Shown piece after piece: positions 26,619 to 35,257 of a stretch of 62,067 nucleotides of DNA (position 1 is the stretch's first letter; each line of letters starts with the position of its first letter). A program made the position numbers and the translations under genes. This DNA comes from Acidimicrobiales bacterium (GTDB lineage: Bacteria; Actinomycetota; Acidimicrobiia; Acidimicrobiales; MedAcidi-G1). The DNA is taken from positions 1 to 62,067 of the forward strand of contig JAERSW010000071.1 of assembly GCA_016845305.1 (NCBI GenBank). Direction: 5' to 3'. The notes under the pieces are model-generated. The model was not told where the DNA came from. It made no database searches and saw nothing but the letters and a program-made list of their open reading frames with translations.

Positions 26619-27428
26619 TCAGTGGGTGGCGAAAGCCTCGCGGAGGGGGGCGTCCTCGAAGCCATCGGGGACGGTGCCCGTGGTGGCGTAGAGGTAGAGG
26701 GCGGTCTGGAAGACGGCGCCGAGGGCGATGATGACGACCACGGCGAAGGCGACCCACGGCACGGCGACGACCAGCCCGATCGGGCCGGCGACCACCACCA
26801 GTAGGACCGCCGGGACCATGGCGGCGAGGCCGAGGAGCCCGAAGCCCACCTGCGAGGCGAGGTTCTCGCCCCAGGTGCGCTTGAGCAGCGAGGCCGACGA
26901 CTTCAGGCCGCTGATCGCCCCGTGGTCGTCGACGACGATGGCGGGGATGACGAGGAACGAGGCGGCCTCCCAGGCCATGCCGATCAGGCTGACGGCGAAC
27001 TGGCCGAGCCGTCCGGCCCTGTCCCGCAGCGCCGAGAGGACGAGGCCGACCGTGGCCGTGAGCAGCGCCCACGGGAGCAGCCCGCCGAGGTGCTTCGTGG
27101 CCCGGGTGATCGCCGAACGCACCGTCGGGTCACCGCCGGACAACCGCTCGTGGGCACCGGCTACCAGCGCCGCCTTGAAGAAGACGCCGACGATGCTCAA
27201 CAGCAGGGCGCTGGCCAGGCCGGAGAAGGCCACCACGGCGTCGACGCCGCCCTCCTCGGAGGCCACGCCGGACAGGTCGGCCACGGCCATGGTGGGTAGC
27301 CAGATGGCAAGCAGCACGCCGATCGACACGACGAACGAGAGGACCGGCAGCACCAGCAACTCCCGGTCGCGTCGCAGCACCTGCCACGACACCTTGGCCA
27401 ACGTGATCGTCCTCGAGATGCGTCCCAT
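26619..27428 (-). CDS. Multi-pass membrane protein, DUF6159-like
   Basis: 269 residues: short basic start MGRISRTITLAKVSWQVLRRD, then about six transmembrane helices. The sequence DRELLVLPVLSF and GLKSSASLLKRTWGENL resemble the uncharacterised glycerophosphoryl-diester-like/DUF6159 membrane proteins of actinobacteria; the assignment is from memory. TACCGT (27435-27440) lies 6 bases before the ATG. No enzyme motif seen. Confidence 0.65.
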   Translation of the reverse strand: MGRISRTITLAKVSWQVLRRDRELLVLPVLSFVVSIGVLLAIWLPTMAVADLSGVASEEGGVDAVVAFSGLASALLLSIVGVFFKAALVAGAHERLSGGDPTVRSAITRATKHLGGLLPWALLTATVGLVLSALRDRAGRLGQFAVSLIGMAWEAASFLVIPAIVVDDHGAISGLKSSASLLKRTWGENLASQVGFGLLGLAAMVPAVLLVVVAGPIGLVVAVPWVAFAVVVIIALGAVFQTALYLYATTGTVPDGFEDAPLREAFATH

Positions 27429-27550
27429 GCGGCGACGGTAGCGGTGGGCCGGGACAACCGGTCCCGGGTCCGTTTCGAGCCTGGCTCCCTGCCCCCCCCC
27501 GGGGCCACGGCTACCGTCGAGCGCCGAGGCGACGGCGGGAGGTGCCGGAC

Positions 27551-28333
27551 ATGGGTTGGGAAGAGGCCGACAAGGGCTGGGGTGCACGGGCCAAGGACTG
27601 GGCCTATCTCATGGAGTCCACCTGGTGGCCGGAGTTCGACCGGGTGCTCCGGGACGCGGGGGTGGGCGAGGGTGGCCGGCACCTGGACGTCTGCTGCGGG
27701 TCGGGCCTGGCCGCGCAGATGGCGGCGTGGCGGGGCGCCGAGGTCTGTGCGCTGGACGCCTCGGAACGCCTGCTGAACATCGCCCGGGCCCGCACGCCCG
27801 AGGCCGACATCCGCCATGGCGACATGCACGACCTCCCCTGGGGCGACGGAGTGTTCGACACGGCGACGAGCTTCCGGGGGATCTGGGGGCCGAACCAGCA
27901 GGCCGTCGACGAGGTGGCACGGGTGCTGCGGCCGGGCGGCACCTTCGGGGTGTCGTTCTTCCCGATGGACGCCCCGTCGGCGTGGGACGACTGGTGGGTG
28001 GCCATCGCCCGGGTGTCGGAGCACGAGCAGGCGCAGTCGGCGGCGCTGGGGAGCATCGCCGAGTCGGGTCGCGTCGAGGAGATGTGCGAGGCGGCTGGCC
28101 TCGTGCCGGGCGAGCGTCGCCTGATCCGCTTCGAGATCGAGGGCGGCCCCGAGGTCGAGGACTTCGTGCGGGCCACCCTGTCGGCGGGTCCGACGTGGAC
28201 GGCCATCAACGAGCGCGGCCAGGACGACGTCGAGGAGGCGACCCGCCGGCTCTTCGAACCGATGTGGGACCCCGAGGTCGGCCTGCGGATCGGTACCGCC
28301 GTCGAGTACCTCGTGGCCACCAAGCCGGAGTGA
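27551..28333 (+). CDS. Class I SAM-dependent methyltransferase
   Basis: 260-residue Rossmann methyltransferase: SAM motif I is HLDVCCGSGLAAQM, motif II acid in VCALDASERLL, DMHDLPWGDGVFDTATSF for motif IV, and VLRPGGTFGVSFF for motif VI region. Methyltransferase_11-type small-molecule enzyme; target unknown. ATG 27551 has GGGAGGTG 8 bases upstream, preferred over GTG 27542. Confidence 0.85.
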   Translation: MGWEEADKGWGARAKDWAYLMESTWWPEFDRVLRDAGVGEGGRHLDVCCGSGLAAQMAAWRGAEVCALDASERLLNIARARTPEADIRHGDMHDLPWGDGVFDTATSFRGIWGPNQQAVDEVARVLRPGGTFGVSFFPMDAPSAWDDWWVAIARVSEHEQAQSAALGSIAESGRVEEMCEAAGLVPGERRLIRFEIEGGPEVEDFVRATLSAGPTWTAINERGQDDVEEATRRLFEPMWDPEVGLRIGTAVEYLVATKPE

Positions 28334-28355
28334 CCCACCGGGTCCACCGGCCCGG

Positions 28356-28667
28356 TCACCAGCCGGCCTCCAGGTCGAACTGGACGTCGAGCAGGACGAT
28401 GCTCCCGTCGGGTCCGAGGTGTCCGGTGACCACGAAGGCCGGGATGAGGAGACCGCCAACGACCGCGGTGCGGTAGTCCAGTCGGCCTCCATGCGAGATG
28501 GAGAGGTCGTCGAAGCGGGTGGCGAACTCCTCGATGGCGAGACCGAGGTCGACCATGGTGAAGTCAGCGGCGCTGGGTTCGCCGTGGGGACCGCGCTCGG
28601 GGCCGAACGCCTGGTCGATCTGGTCAAAGACCCGGGGATCGACCCGGACGGGCCGACGACCGGTCAC
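28356..28667 (-). CDS. Hypothetical protein, second gene of paired cassette A
   Basis: 103 residues starting GTG 28667 (GTGA overlap with the upstream small gene). It begins TGRRPVRVDPRVFDQID and ends GHLGPDGSIVLLDVQFDLEAGW. A clear paralogue at 31601 shares the opening, an IEEFA-RFD-L core, a central R-x-DYR and the GHL-PDGSI end. Unknown function. The coupled small partner and a predicted alpha-then-beta layout look like a type II toxin, but no known toxin motif is visible. Confidence 0.7.
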   Translation of the reverse strand: MTGRRPVRVDPRVFDQIDQAFGPERGPHGEPSAADFTMVDLGLAIEEFATRFDDLSISHGGRLDYRTAVVGGLLIPAFVVTGHLGPDGSIVLLDVQFDLEAGW

Positions 28668-28852
28668 CCGTCGTCGGGGTCGGTCGTCTCGTTCTCGGCG
28701 ATGTGTTCGCGAATGAAGGTCCGTACCTTCTCGAGGACGTGCGGGGGCACGCGGTCGAGGTCGGTGATGAGGCGCTCCTGGAAGAGGCGTTGGCGCTCCT
28801 CCGGGCTGAGGGCCAGGAGTTCGTCCGCCGTCCAGATCTTCTGGTCTGCCAC
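28664..28852 (-). CDS. Small protein, first gene of paired cassette A
   Basis: 62 residues: QKIWTADELLALSPEERQ start and a helical C-terminus VRTFIREHIAENETTD. GTG 28852 is chosen because TACCGT (28860-28865) sits 7 bases upstream, exactly as in the paralogous cassette at 32127; an ATG at 28870 overlaps that box. Acidic, probably helical; antitoxin-like by size and position. Confidence 0.7.
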   Translation of the reverse strand: MADQKIWTADELLALSPEERQRLFQERLITDLDRVPPHVLEKVRTFIREHIAENETTDPDDG

Positions 28853-28951
28853 GGGTTCCACGGTAGTCATTCCGTCCCTTCGCCCTCGGTCGTCGTCACC
28901 CCACTGTCCCGGTGGGGTGTGACACTCGGTCGTGGCCGAGCGACGGCGTGC

Positions 28952-30322
28952 TCAGGCGAGGGTGGCGAGGATCACGGCGAGGTCGTCGACGGTGGTTCGG
29001 GGGTTGACGATGCAGAACCGCATGGCCGGCTCGCCGTCGAAGGTGGTTGGCGTCATGACCGCCACGCCGTCGGCCAGCAGTTGGTCGCACCACGCCTGGT
29101 AGTCGTCGACACCCCAGCCCCGACGGGTGAAGGCCACGACCGACAGCTCGGGCTCGACGAGCAGGTCGAGGTGGTCGGCGGCCACGACCATGTCCCGTCC
29201 GGCCCGGGCGACGGCCAGCGTGTGCTCGATGGCGTCGCGGTAGGCGTCGGTGCCGTGGACGGCCAGCGAGAACCAGAACGGCACGCCGCGGGCCCGTCGG
29301 GTCAGGACGTGGGCGTGGTCGCACGGGTTGAACACCGGATGGTCGGTGAGGGGATCGAGGTAGCCAGCGTGCTGGGTGTGGGCGAGACGGGCCGGTTCGG
29401 GGTCGCGGTAGACGAGCGCCGCGCAGTCGAATGGCGAGAAGAGCCACTTGTGGGGGTCGACGACCAGCGAGTCGCAGCGCTCGACGCCGTCGTACCGGTG
29501 CCGGACCGACGGTGCGGCGAGGCCGGCTCCGCCGTAGGCGCCATCGACGTGCATCCAGATGCCGCCGGCGTCGTCGCACGCATCGGCGACCGACGCCAGG
29601 GCGTCGACCACGCCGACGTTGGTGGTGCCCGCGGTGGCGACCACGGCGAACACCTCGGTGCCGTCGGGTCGGGCGGCGATGGCGTCGACGACGGCCGGGC
29701 CGGTGAGTCGGAGCTCGTCGTCGAGTTCGGCGTGGAGGACGTCGACGTCCATGACGCGGGCGGCCGAGTCGACCGAGGCGTGGGTGCTGGACGACGACAC
29801 CACCGCCCACCGGGTGGGTCGATCCAGGCCGCGGTCGGCTCGGGCGCGGTTGGCGGCATCGCGGGCGGTGACCAGCGCTGAGAGGTTGCCCATCGTGCCG
29901 CCGGTGACGAAGCAGCCGCCGGCGGACGACGGCAGGCCGGCCAGGTCCGCGAGCCACCGCAGTGCCTGGTTCTCGGCGTGGACCATGCCGGCGCCGTCCA
30001 TCCAATGCGAACCGCACTGCGATGAGGTGCTGACCACGAAGTCGAAGGCGTTGGCGGCGATCGACGGGGCACTGGCCACGAACGCCAGGTAGCGGGGGTC
30101 GTCGCACGGGATGCTGGCCGGCCGGAGGTGGTCGGTGTAGACGCGCAGGGCCCCGTCGGCGCCGAGTCCTTCGGGCGTGATGGTCGGGCCGACGGCGGCG
30201 TCGAGTTCCTCAGCCGTCGGCGCCGGGGTGATCGGCGGCTGGTCGTCCAGCCTGGCGAGGACGTGGTCGACCACGTCGCGGACGAGGGCCTCGTTGTCGG
30301 CGTCCCAGCGGTGAAGGTCCAT
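28952..30322 (-). CDS. PLP-dependent amino-acid decarboxylase (group II)
   Basis: 456-residue aromatic-L-amino-acid/glutamate decarboxylase-type enzyme. The PLP lysine is in SLVVDPHKWLF; VTGGTMGNLSALVTAR binds the phosphate, and the HVDGAYGG Asp pairs with the pyridine nitrogen. SSTHASVDSAARV carries the stacking His. Cytoplasmic. Substrate could be an aromatic amino acid; glutamate or diaminobutyrate are alternatives. TAGCCT (30330-30335) lies 7 bases before ATG 30322. Confidence 0.85.
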   Translation of the reverse strand: MDLHRWDADNEALVRDVVDHVLARLDDQPPITPAPTAEELDAAVGPTITPEGLGADGALRVYTDHLRPASIPCDDPRYLAFVASAPSIAANAFDFVVSTSSQCGSHWMDGAGMVHAENQALRWLADLAGLPSSAGGCFVTGGTMGNLSALVTARDAANRARADRGLDRPTRWAVVSSSSTHASVDSAARVMDVDVLHAELDDELRLTGPAVVDAIAARPDGTEVFAVVATAGTTNVGVVDALASVADACDDAGGIWMHVDGAYGGAGLAAPSVRHRYDGVERCDSLVVDPHKWLFSPFDCAALVYRDPEPARLAHTQHAGYLDPLTDHPVFNPCDHAHVLTRRARGVPFWFSLAVHGTDAYRDAIEHTLAVARAGRDMVVAADHLDLLVEPELSVVAFTRRGWGVDDYQAWCDQLLADGVAVMTPTTFDGEPAMRFCIVNPRTTVDDLAVILATLA

Positions 30323-30356
30323 CCGGCGGAGGCTACGGCCGTCGGCCCGTAGGGGG

Positions 30357-31559
30357 TCAGGCGAAGCCGAACAGGGGTGGGAAGACGAGGACGACGGCGG
30401 CCGCCCACGCGGCGTAGGCGGGGAGGAACCGGGCCTGGAGCCCGAGTAGGGCGTCGAGCGACCGGCGTCCCCGGAGCACGGACGTCGCCCACCATGCGGA
30501 GGCGGCCAGATGGGCCAGGAGCAGGAGGTTCAGGCCGACGGCGGCAGTCCGGTTGGCGGTGAAGCCGTCGTCGAGGAGGCGGCCGGCGGTCGCCCCGACG
30601 GCGACCAGGTCGACGAGGACGGCACAGGCCAGCGTGGCCAGCTGGATCCGGTCGAACCAGGTCGGGCCCAGGTGGGCGTCGCGGCCGGCCACCACCACCA
30701 GGAGGAGGGCCACCACGGCGAGGAGCAGGGCGTCGAACAGGAGGAGGGCATCCCGGTCGACGTCGAGGTCGCCACTGGCGGCCACGGCGACGAGGAGGAC
30801 GGCGAACAGCAGCGCGAACAACGGGGTGAAGGCCCGGGCGATGGTCGGGGCGATGCCGTCGGAGTCAGCGAGGCGGCGGTCGGCCATCCAGGCGGCGACG
30901 ACCGTGGCACCGGCGGCTCCGCAAGGGAGGACCCAGGCGGTGATGGGTTCCTCGAGGTCGACGTCGAGGCCGAGGACCTCGAAGGCGCCGGCGGTCAGGC
31001 CGGTGAGGAGGAGGCCGCCGAGGGCCAGCAGGGCGAGGTGGGCGATCCACTCGCCGGTGAACCGGACGAAGGCGAGGCGGCCGGTGGCGGTCCGCCACCG
31101 GTCGCCGGCGTGGGCGACGCCGACGGCCAGCCACAGCAGGACCGGCAGGTGGAGGACGGCGAGGACCTCCACGTCGCCGAGGGGCTCGCTCGGCCAGGCG
31201 TTGACGGCCACGACTCCGACCACGAACGGGACGGCCACCGAGATGAGGAGTGGTCGGACTTCGCGGTGCCGGCGGGCGAGGAGGACGGCGACGAACGGCA
31301 GGACGAGGGGAGCGACGTTGCGGAGTAGTCGGGCGGCCTCGTCCGCCTCGCCGTCGAGGGAGGCCCCGAAGAGCGCCGGGGCCTTGATGGCCAGAGCGGC
31401 TCCGACGGCGAGGACCAGCACGGACCGCAGTCCCGCTCCGGCGTCCGTCGCCGGGTCGTGCGCAGGAGCGGTGACGGCCCGGCCACAGTGGTGGCAGAAC
31501 CGGGCCTCGTCGACCAGGACGGTGCCGCACGCACCACAGTCGGTCCGGACCGCTTCCAC
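30357..31559 (-). CDS. Membrane protein with N-terminal zinc ribbon
   Basis: 400 residues. The N-terminus has CGACGTVLVDEARFCHHCG, a four-cysteine zinc ribbon (CxxC...CxxC). The rest is about ten hydrophobic helices broken by short charged loops, with no enzyme or transporter motif I recognise. Starts GTG 31559. Lies between the two cassette copies. Confidence 0.65.
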   Translation of the reverse strand: MEAVRTDCGACGTVLVDEARFCHHCGRAVTAPAHDPATDAGAGLRSVLVLAVGAALAIKAPALFGASLDGEADEAARLLRNVAPLVLPFVAVLLARRHREVRPLLISVAVPFVVGVVAVNAWPSEPLGDVEVLAVLHLPVLLWLAVGVAHAGDRWRTATGRLAFVRFTGEWIAHLALLALGGLLLTGLTAGAFEVLGLDVDLEEPITAWVLPCGAAGATVVAAWMADRRLADSDGIAPTIARAFTPLFALLFAVLLVAVAASGDLDVDRDALLLFDALLLAVVALLLVVVAGRDAHLGPTWFDRIQLATLACAVLVDLVAVGATAGRLLDDGFTANRTAAVGLNLLLLAHLAASAWWATSVLRGRRSLDALLGLQARFLPAYAAWAAAVVLVFPPLFGFA

Positions 31560-31600
31560 CCCCTGATGTTGTCAGCCGTCGCCCAGCGAACCCGACCGCC

Positions 31601-31912
31601 TCACCAGTCGGCCTCCAGATCTGCCTGGAGGTCCATGAGCAGGATTGAACCGTCGGGTTCCAGGTGACCGATCACCTGGATGCGGGGGACGAGTCGTCCC
31701 GCCACCAGGAGCACCCGGTAGTCGGGACGTCCGTCCACGGCCAGACGGAGTCGGTCGAAGCGGGCGGCGAACTCCTCGATGATCGGCGGAAGGTCGAGCA
31801 CGAGGAAGTCGGTGGTGCTGGGAGCGCCGTCGACTCCCCGCTCTGACGCCAGGAGGTCGTCGATCTGGTCGAAGAGGCGGGGGTCGACCCGAACCGGGCG
31901 ACGCCCGCTCAC
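31601..31912 (-). CDS. Hypothetical protein, second gene of paired cassette B
   Basis: 103 residues, same length as the cassette A protein and alignable without gaps: opening SGRRPVRVDPRLFDQID, LPPIIEEFAARFDRL, GRPDYRVLLVAGRLVP and VIGHLEPDGSILLMDLQADL. The first gene overlaps it by GTGA. Conserved features across the two copies are the DPR-FDQID start, the EEFA-RFD core, and the C-terminal GHL-PDGSI-L strand. Confidence 0.7.
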   Translation of the reverse strand: MSGRRPVRVDPRLFDQIDDLLASERGVDGAPSTTDFLVLDLPPIIEEFAARFDRLRLAVDGRPDYRVLLVAGRLVPRIQVIGHLEPDGSILLMDLQADLEADW

Positions 31913-32127
31913 TGGTCAGCGGTGTCGGTCGATTCGTTCTCGGCGATGTGCTCGCGAATGGCGACTCGGGCCGCCTCCAGGAGGTGGGGCGGGTACTCGT
32001 CGGGGTCGGTGACGAAGCCCTGTCGGACGACCTCGAACCGTTCCTCGATGGGCAGGGCGAACAGCTCCTCGGCGGTCCAGACCCGACCGTCGGCGGGGCC
32101 CTTCTCCGATGGGGACTGCTCGGTCAC
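31909..32127 (-). CDS. Small protein, first gene of paired cassette B
   Basis: 72 residues, GTG 32127 placed 7 bases after TACGTT (32135-32140). Core GRVWTAEELFALPIEERFE and tail ARVAIREHIAENESTDT match the cassette A partner. About ten extra residues at the N-terminus. Probably a regulator or antitoxin-like partner of the 103-aa protein. Confidence 0.7.
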   Translation of the reverse strand: MTEQSPSEKGPADGRVWTAEELFALPIEERFEVVRQGFVTDPDEYPPHLLEAARVAIREHIAENESTDTADQ

Positions 32128-32231
32128 GGGTTCCAACGTACTCGCCTCCTCGGGTCGGGGTCCGGCCTCTCCGGGCCCTCGGGAGGAGCATTCCGGCTGC
32201 CTGTGACAGCGTTCCGGCGGTCTCGTCCTGG

Positions 32232-33731
32232 TCAGGATCGGCGGAGTTCGTGGTGGCCGGCGTCGACGATCGGTTCGATCGTGGCGACGCCACCGGAGGC
32301 GGTGACCGGCCGGGCCGTACCGTCCGGGCCGACCAGGGTCCACGCTCCGTCCGCCGGGAGCCCGGTCACCCGCATCGACGTCGGCTGTCCGGCGAACGAG
32401 GCGTTGCGGGCCCGGGCCGTCACGTGCAGGGCCGCGCCGTCCCAGCAGGCCTCGCTGAGCGCCACGTCGGGGAAGTCGACGCCCTCGATCGTGGGCTCGG
32501 CGAAGCGGTCGTCGGGCGGCACGGTGAAGATGCGGCTCCAGGCGCCCGGCGAACACGCCCAACCGGCCATGACCCGGGCGTTCATCTGGCCCCGGGGATG
32601 CGGTTCGCCGAGGCCGAATCCGTAGACGTGCTCGCCGAGGTCGTCGTCGACGGTCGGCTCGTGGACGCCGTCGAGGACCGCCCAGATCCGGTCCTTCACG
32701 GCGCCGTCGTCGAACTCGGCGGTCTGCATGGCCAGCAGGGAGGCGAAGCCGGGGTCGGCCAGCAGCCCCGGCGCCTCGGCCGTCGGCGGGTCGTCCCCGT
32801 CGAGGCCGGTGACGGTCACGGCCAGCTCCCACGCCGCACGGGCCACGTCGGGTCGCTGTGGCGCCAGGTACCAGACGGGCGCCATGAGGCCCATGGGGCT
32901 GGCCACGTGCTCGTCGACGACGGGGTCGTAGTAGAGGTCCATGGCCACGGGACGGCCGTCGTGCCAGGTGACGTAGTTCTCGACGGCGTGGTCCCACCAC
33001 GGGTCGAACACGGCGTGGTGGTCGGTACCGAGCAGGTTGTCGTGCAGCCTCAGACCGAGGCCGGCGCCGCTCAGTCAATAGGGCCAGATCTTGGTGTTCT
33101 CGCAGTGGACGCCGATGGGGCGGTCCCGCCACTGGGCGGCCAGGTGGGCGGCGATGCCCGAATGGGTCCACGTGAACGTGTGCTCGCCGTCCCGCACCAT
33201 GTCGAACGGTTGGTTCCAGCGGTCGTCGCCGGTGACGTGGCGGTGCAGGCCGAGCAGGAGGCCGAAGAACCCCTTGAAGAACAGCATCCCGTCCGCCGCG
33301 ATGGGGTCCATCTGGACGCCGTAGGGGGCGATGCCGTTGGCCGTCCAACCGGGCACGTCGTAGTCGCCCCAGAGGTCCTCGGGGACGAGCGGTCGCCAGG
33401 CGTCGGGGTACGAACCGCGGTCGGGGTCGGGGCCGAACTGGGTGAGCCAGTCCGACGCCGCCCACCAGCCGGTGTGGCGTTCGACGAGCTCGTCGAGGAT
33501 GCGGGCGTAGGGCTCGCGCCACGCCGGGGTGCGGTCGGCCATCAGGGCCACCGAGTAGGCGGAGTCGACGAGGTCGAAGCGGTGCCACGACAGCATCGGC
33601 TCGCCGGTGCGGTCGTCCCAGTGGGGATGGGGCTGTCCCTCGCGGCTCCAGTCGTCGGGGGTGGTGGCCTTGCGGTGCAGGTACCGCAGCCAGCCCAGCA
33701 GCCGGTCGTCGAGCGGGGCGGGGGTGGTCAT
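32232..33731 (-). CDS. Linalool dehydratase/isomerase-like selenoprotein (TGA read as Sec)
   Basis: 499 residues if TGA 33075-33077 is read as selenocysteine (Sec219). The frame is open on both sides: it ends ECENTKIWPY-like before the TGA (VHCENTKIWPY) and continues LSGAGLGLRLHDNLLGT, then FDPWWDHAVENYV to 32232. The fold is alpha/alpha-barrel LDI type: GMLFFKGFFGLLLGLHRHVTGDDRW is a classic region. In Castellaniella linalool dehydratase/isomerase two active-site cysteines lie nine residues apart (171 and 180 in one numbering); here Cys210 and Sec219 are also nine apart, so Sec replaces the second. A SECIS-like hairpin follows. ATG 33731 overlaps the stop of the DDAH-like gene. Substrate unknown; a tertiary alcohol or alkene is possible. 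Confidence 0.82.
33045..33063 (-). promoter_or_regulatory. SECIS-like hairpin
   Basis: Minus-strand stem CGGCCTC/GAGGCTG (seven pairs, one G-U) closing the loop GGTCT; 18 bases lie between the TGA and the first loop G, the same as in E. coli fdhF. The stem end, loop and stem start (TC-GGTCT-GA) are identical to the hairpin at 22636. Confidence 0.78.
33075..33077 (-). other. In-frame TGA, predicted selenocysteine codon
   Basis: Coincides with the second catalytic cysteine of the linalool dehydratase/isomerase family by spacing from Cys210. Both flanking frames are intact. Confidence 0.8.
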
Positions 33732-34501
33732 GCGGCGTCGCCGCCGATGAGCAGGCTGCAGCAGGTGAGGGCACCCTCGGCCCGGGCCAGCTCGGAGGCG
33801 TCGACGAGGCGGACGTCGAGGCCGGCGTCGGCGAGGCGTTCGGCCGTGCGGGGGAAGGCGGCGGCGGCCAGCACCGAGTCGCCGATCCGCACGACGTTGG
33901 CGGCGCCGGGCTCCGACGGGTCCACGGCGATGCACCGGTGGTCGGTGAACTGGTCGACGTCGACCCAGTCGGGATTGGCGACCAGCAGGCCGTCTCCGGC
34001 GACGGTGACGGCCGACTTGAGGTGGAGGCAGCCGGTGACCGTCGCCGCGTGGACCCGGTAGCCGTGGTCGGCCACCGCGGCCCGGAACTGGTCGACGGCG
34101 TGGTGGTCGCTGCGGCTGGTCAGCCCGATCCAGACGTCGCGGCCCGACACGAGGACGTCGCCGCCGTCGACGGTGCCCGGGGCCTCGATGGCCACGACGT
34201 CCCGGTGCGGGGCGAGTGCGGCGGCGATGGTGGACCGTTCGCCGCGGCGCGACTCGGCGCCGGGTCGGGTGAGCACGGCGACCTCGTCGAACACGACGGC
34301 GGTGTCCTCCACGAACACCGAGTCGGGTAGGTCGGGTTCGGCGGGGAGGCGTTCGACCCGGCAGCCCAGGTCGGCCAGAGCGGCCTCGTAGGCGGCGTGC
34401 TGGGCCCGGGCGACGTCGACGTCGATGGGCGTGCGTTCGAGGTGGGTCAGCTCGCAGTCGCCGATGGCGGGGCTGACCTCGCGGGTGATGGCGACCGGCA
34501 C
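33728..34501 (-). CDS. DDAH-like amidinohydrolase
   Basis: 257-residue pentein-fold enzyme resembling dimethylarginine dimethylaminohydrolase (hydrolyses methylated arginine to citrulline). Substrate acids are in SVFVEDTAVVF, GTVDGGDVL is typical, the catalytic His in GCLHLKSAV and the nucleophile Cys in GALTCCSLL near the C-terminus. The stop overlaps the selenoprotein start (ATGA), so both are made from one message; no chemical link between the two is obvious. GTG 34501 follows TACGGT (34511-34516). Confidence 0.85.
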   Translation of the reverse strand: MPVAITREVSPAIGDCELTHLERTPIDVDVARAQHAAYEAALADLGCRVERLPAEPDLPDSVFVEDTAVVFDEVAVLTRPGAESRRGERSTIAAALAPHRDVVAIEAPGTVDGGDVLVSGRDVWIGLTSRSDHHAVDQFRAAVADHGYRVHAATVTGCLHLKSAVTVAGDGLLVANPDWVDVDQFTDHRCIAVDPSEPGAANVVRIGDSVLAAAAFPRTAERLADAGLDVRLVDASELARAEGALTCCSLLIGGDAA

Positions 34502-34570
34502 CCGGGCGACCGTAGTGCGGTCACCCGGGGCGGCCGGAGTTCCGGGTGACCGGAGTTCAGTGGCGGAGTC

Positions 34571-34867
34571 TCAGACGTCGGGGTGGGCGGCGAAGTAGGT
34601 GAACTGGGGACCGCTCCGCAGGACGGGAGCCAGCAGGTCCATCAGCCCGGTCTCGACGCGCCAGGCGAGGTAGGCCTCGTGGTCGGACCGCTGGTCGAAC
34701 GTCTCCCACAGGACGACGTCGTCCGGCGCGTCGGCGTTGGTGTACACCTCGACGGACTGGCAGCCCTGCCATGCCCGGGTGTCGACCAGCGCCTCCTTCA
34801 TCATCTCGACCAGCTCCGCCCCCTTGCCCTCCTGGCACGGGAACAGGACGTGGATCTTCTGGGACAT
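34571..34867 (-). CDS. ABM-like small protein, third of three tandem copies
   Basis: 98 residues, antibiotic-biosynthesis-monooxygenase-type ferredoxin-like fold: KIHVLFPCQEGKGAELVEMM, then VEVYTNADAPDDVVLWETF and a tail YFAAHPDV. Such proteins are dimeric, often small oxygenases or heme-degrading/quinone enzymes, but many have no known role. Its first codons and leader are a perfect copy of those of the 35257 gene. Confidence 0.75.
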   Translation of the reverse strand: MSQKIHVLFPCQEGKGAELVEMMKEALVDTRAWQGCQSVEVYTNADAPDDVVLWETFDQRSDHEAYLAWRVETGLMDLLAPVLRSGPQFTYFAAHPDV

Positions 34868-34932
34868 GGCATCCGCCTCTCGTCAGGGCGGACCCGCCTC
34901 TCGACCCCGCCTGCCGTCGAGTCCACCCCGGC
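34851..34932 (-). repeat. 82-bp direct repeat, copy 1
   Basis: Identical to 35240-35321. It spans the first codons of the ABM-like gene and about 65 bases of leader, followed by a run of G residues. Marks a recent duplication. Confidence 0.9.
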
Positions 34933-34960
34933 CGGGGGGGGGAGTCAAGTCCGGAGCGCT

Positions 34961-35257
34961 TTAGACGTCCGGGTGCTCCTCGAGGTAGGTGGAGCGCCAC
35001 GGTCCGGTCATGAGCGCGCCGATCACCTCCGTCAGGCCCGCCTCGTCGAGGTAGGCCAGATAGGCCTCGCGGGAGGCGCGGTCGGCCCAGGTCTGGAGGT
35101 GGATGAGGGTGTCGGGGTCGTCGGCGTCGCTGAGGACTTCCACGCCCTCGTTGCCGGGGAACTCCCGGGTCGCGGGTACTCCACCCCGAAAGATCTCGAG
35201 CAGTTCCGGCCCCTTGCCCGGCTGGCAGGGGAACAGGACATGGATCTTCTGGGACAT
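34961..35257 (-). CDS. ABM-like small protein, second of three tandem copies
   Basis: 98 residues: KIHVLFPCQPGKGPELLEIF, LHLQTWADRASREAYLAYL-like middle and tail YLEEHPDV. Protein body is well diverged from the neighbour copies even though the leader is identical to that of the 34867 gene, so the leader is kept by gene conversion or selection. Confidence 0.75.
   Translation of the reverse strand: MSQKIHVLFPCQPGKGPELLEIFRGGVPATREFPGNEGVEVLSDADDPDTLIHLQTWADRASREAYLAYLDEAGLTEVIGALMTGPWRSTYLEEHPDV

Noticed and set aside
27487-27500. Long C-run as a frameshift site
   Set aside because: It lies in the short intergenic region before the methyltransferase, not inside a coding frame.
32232-33731. 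Two separate genes or a broken gene
   Set aside because: The downstream half has no ribosome site near its first ATG (33011) and starts inside the conserved core; the TGA falls on the catalytic Cys column.
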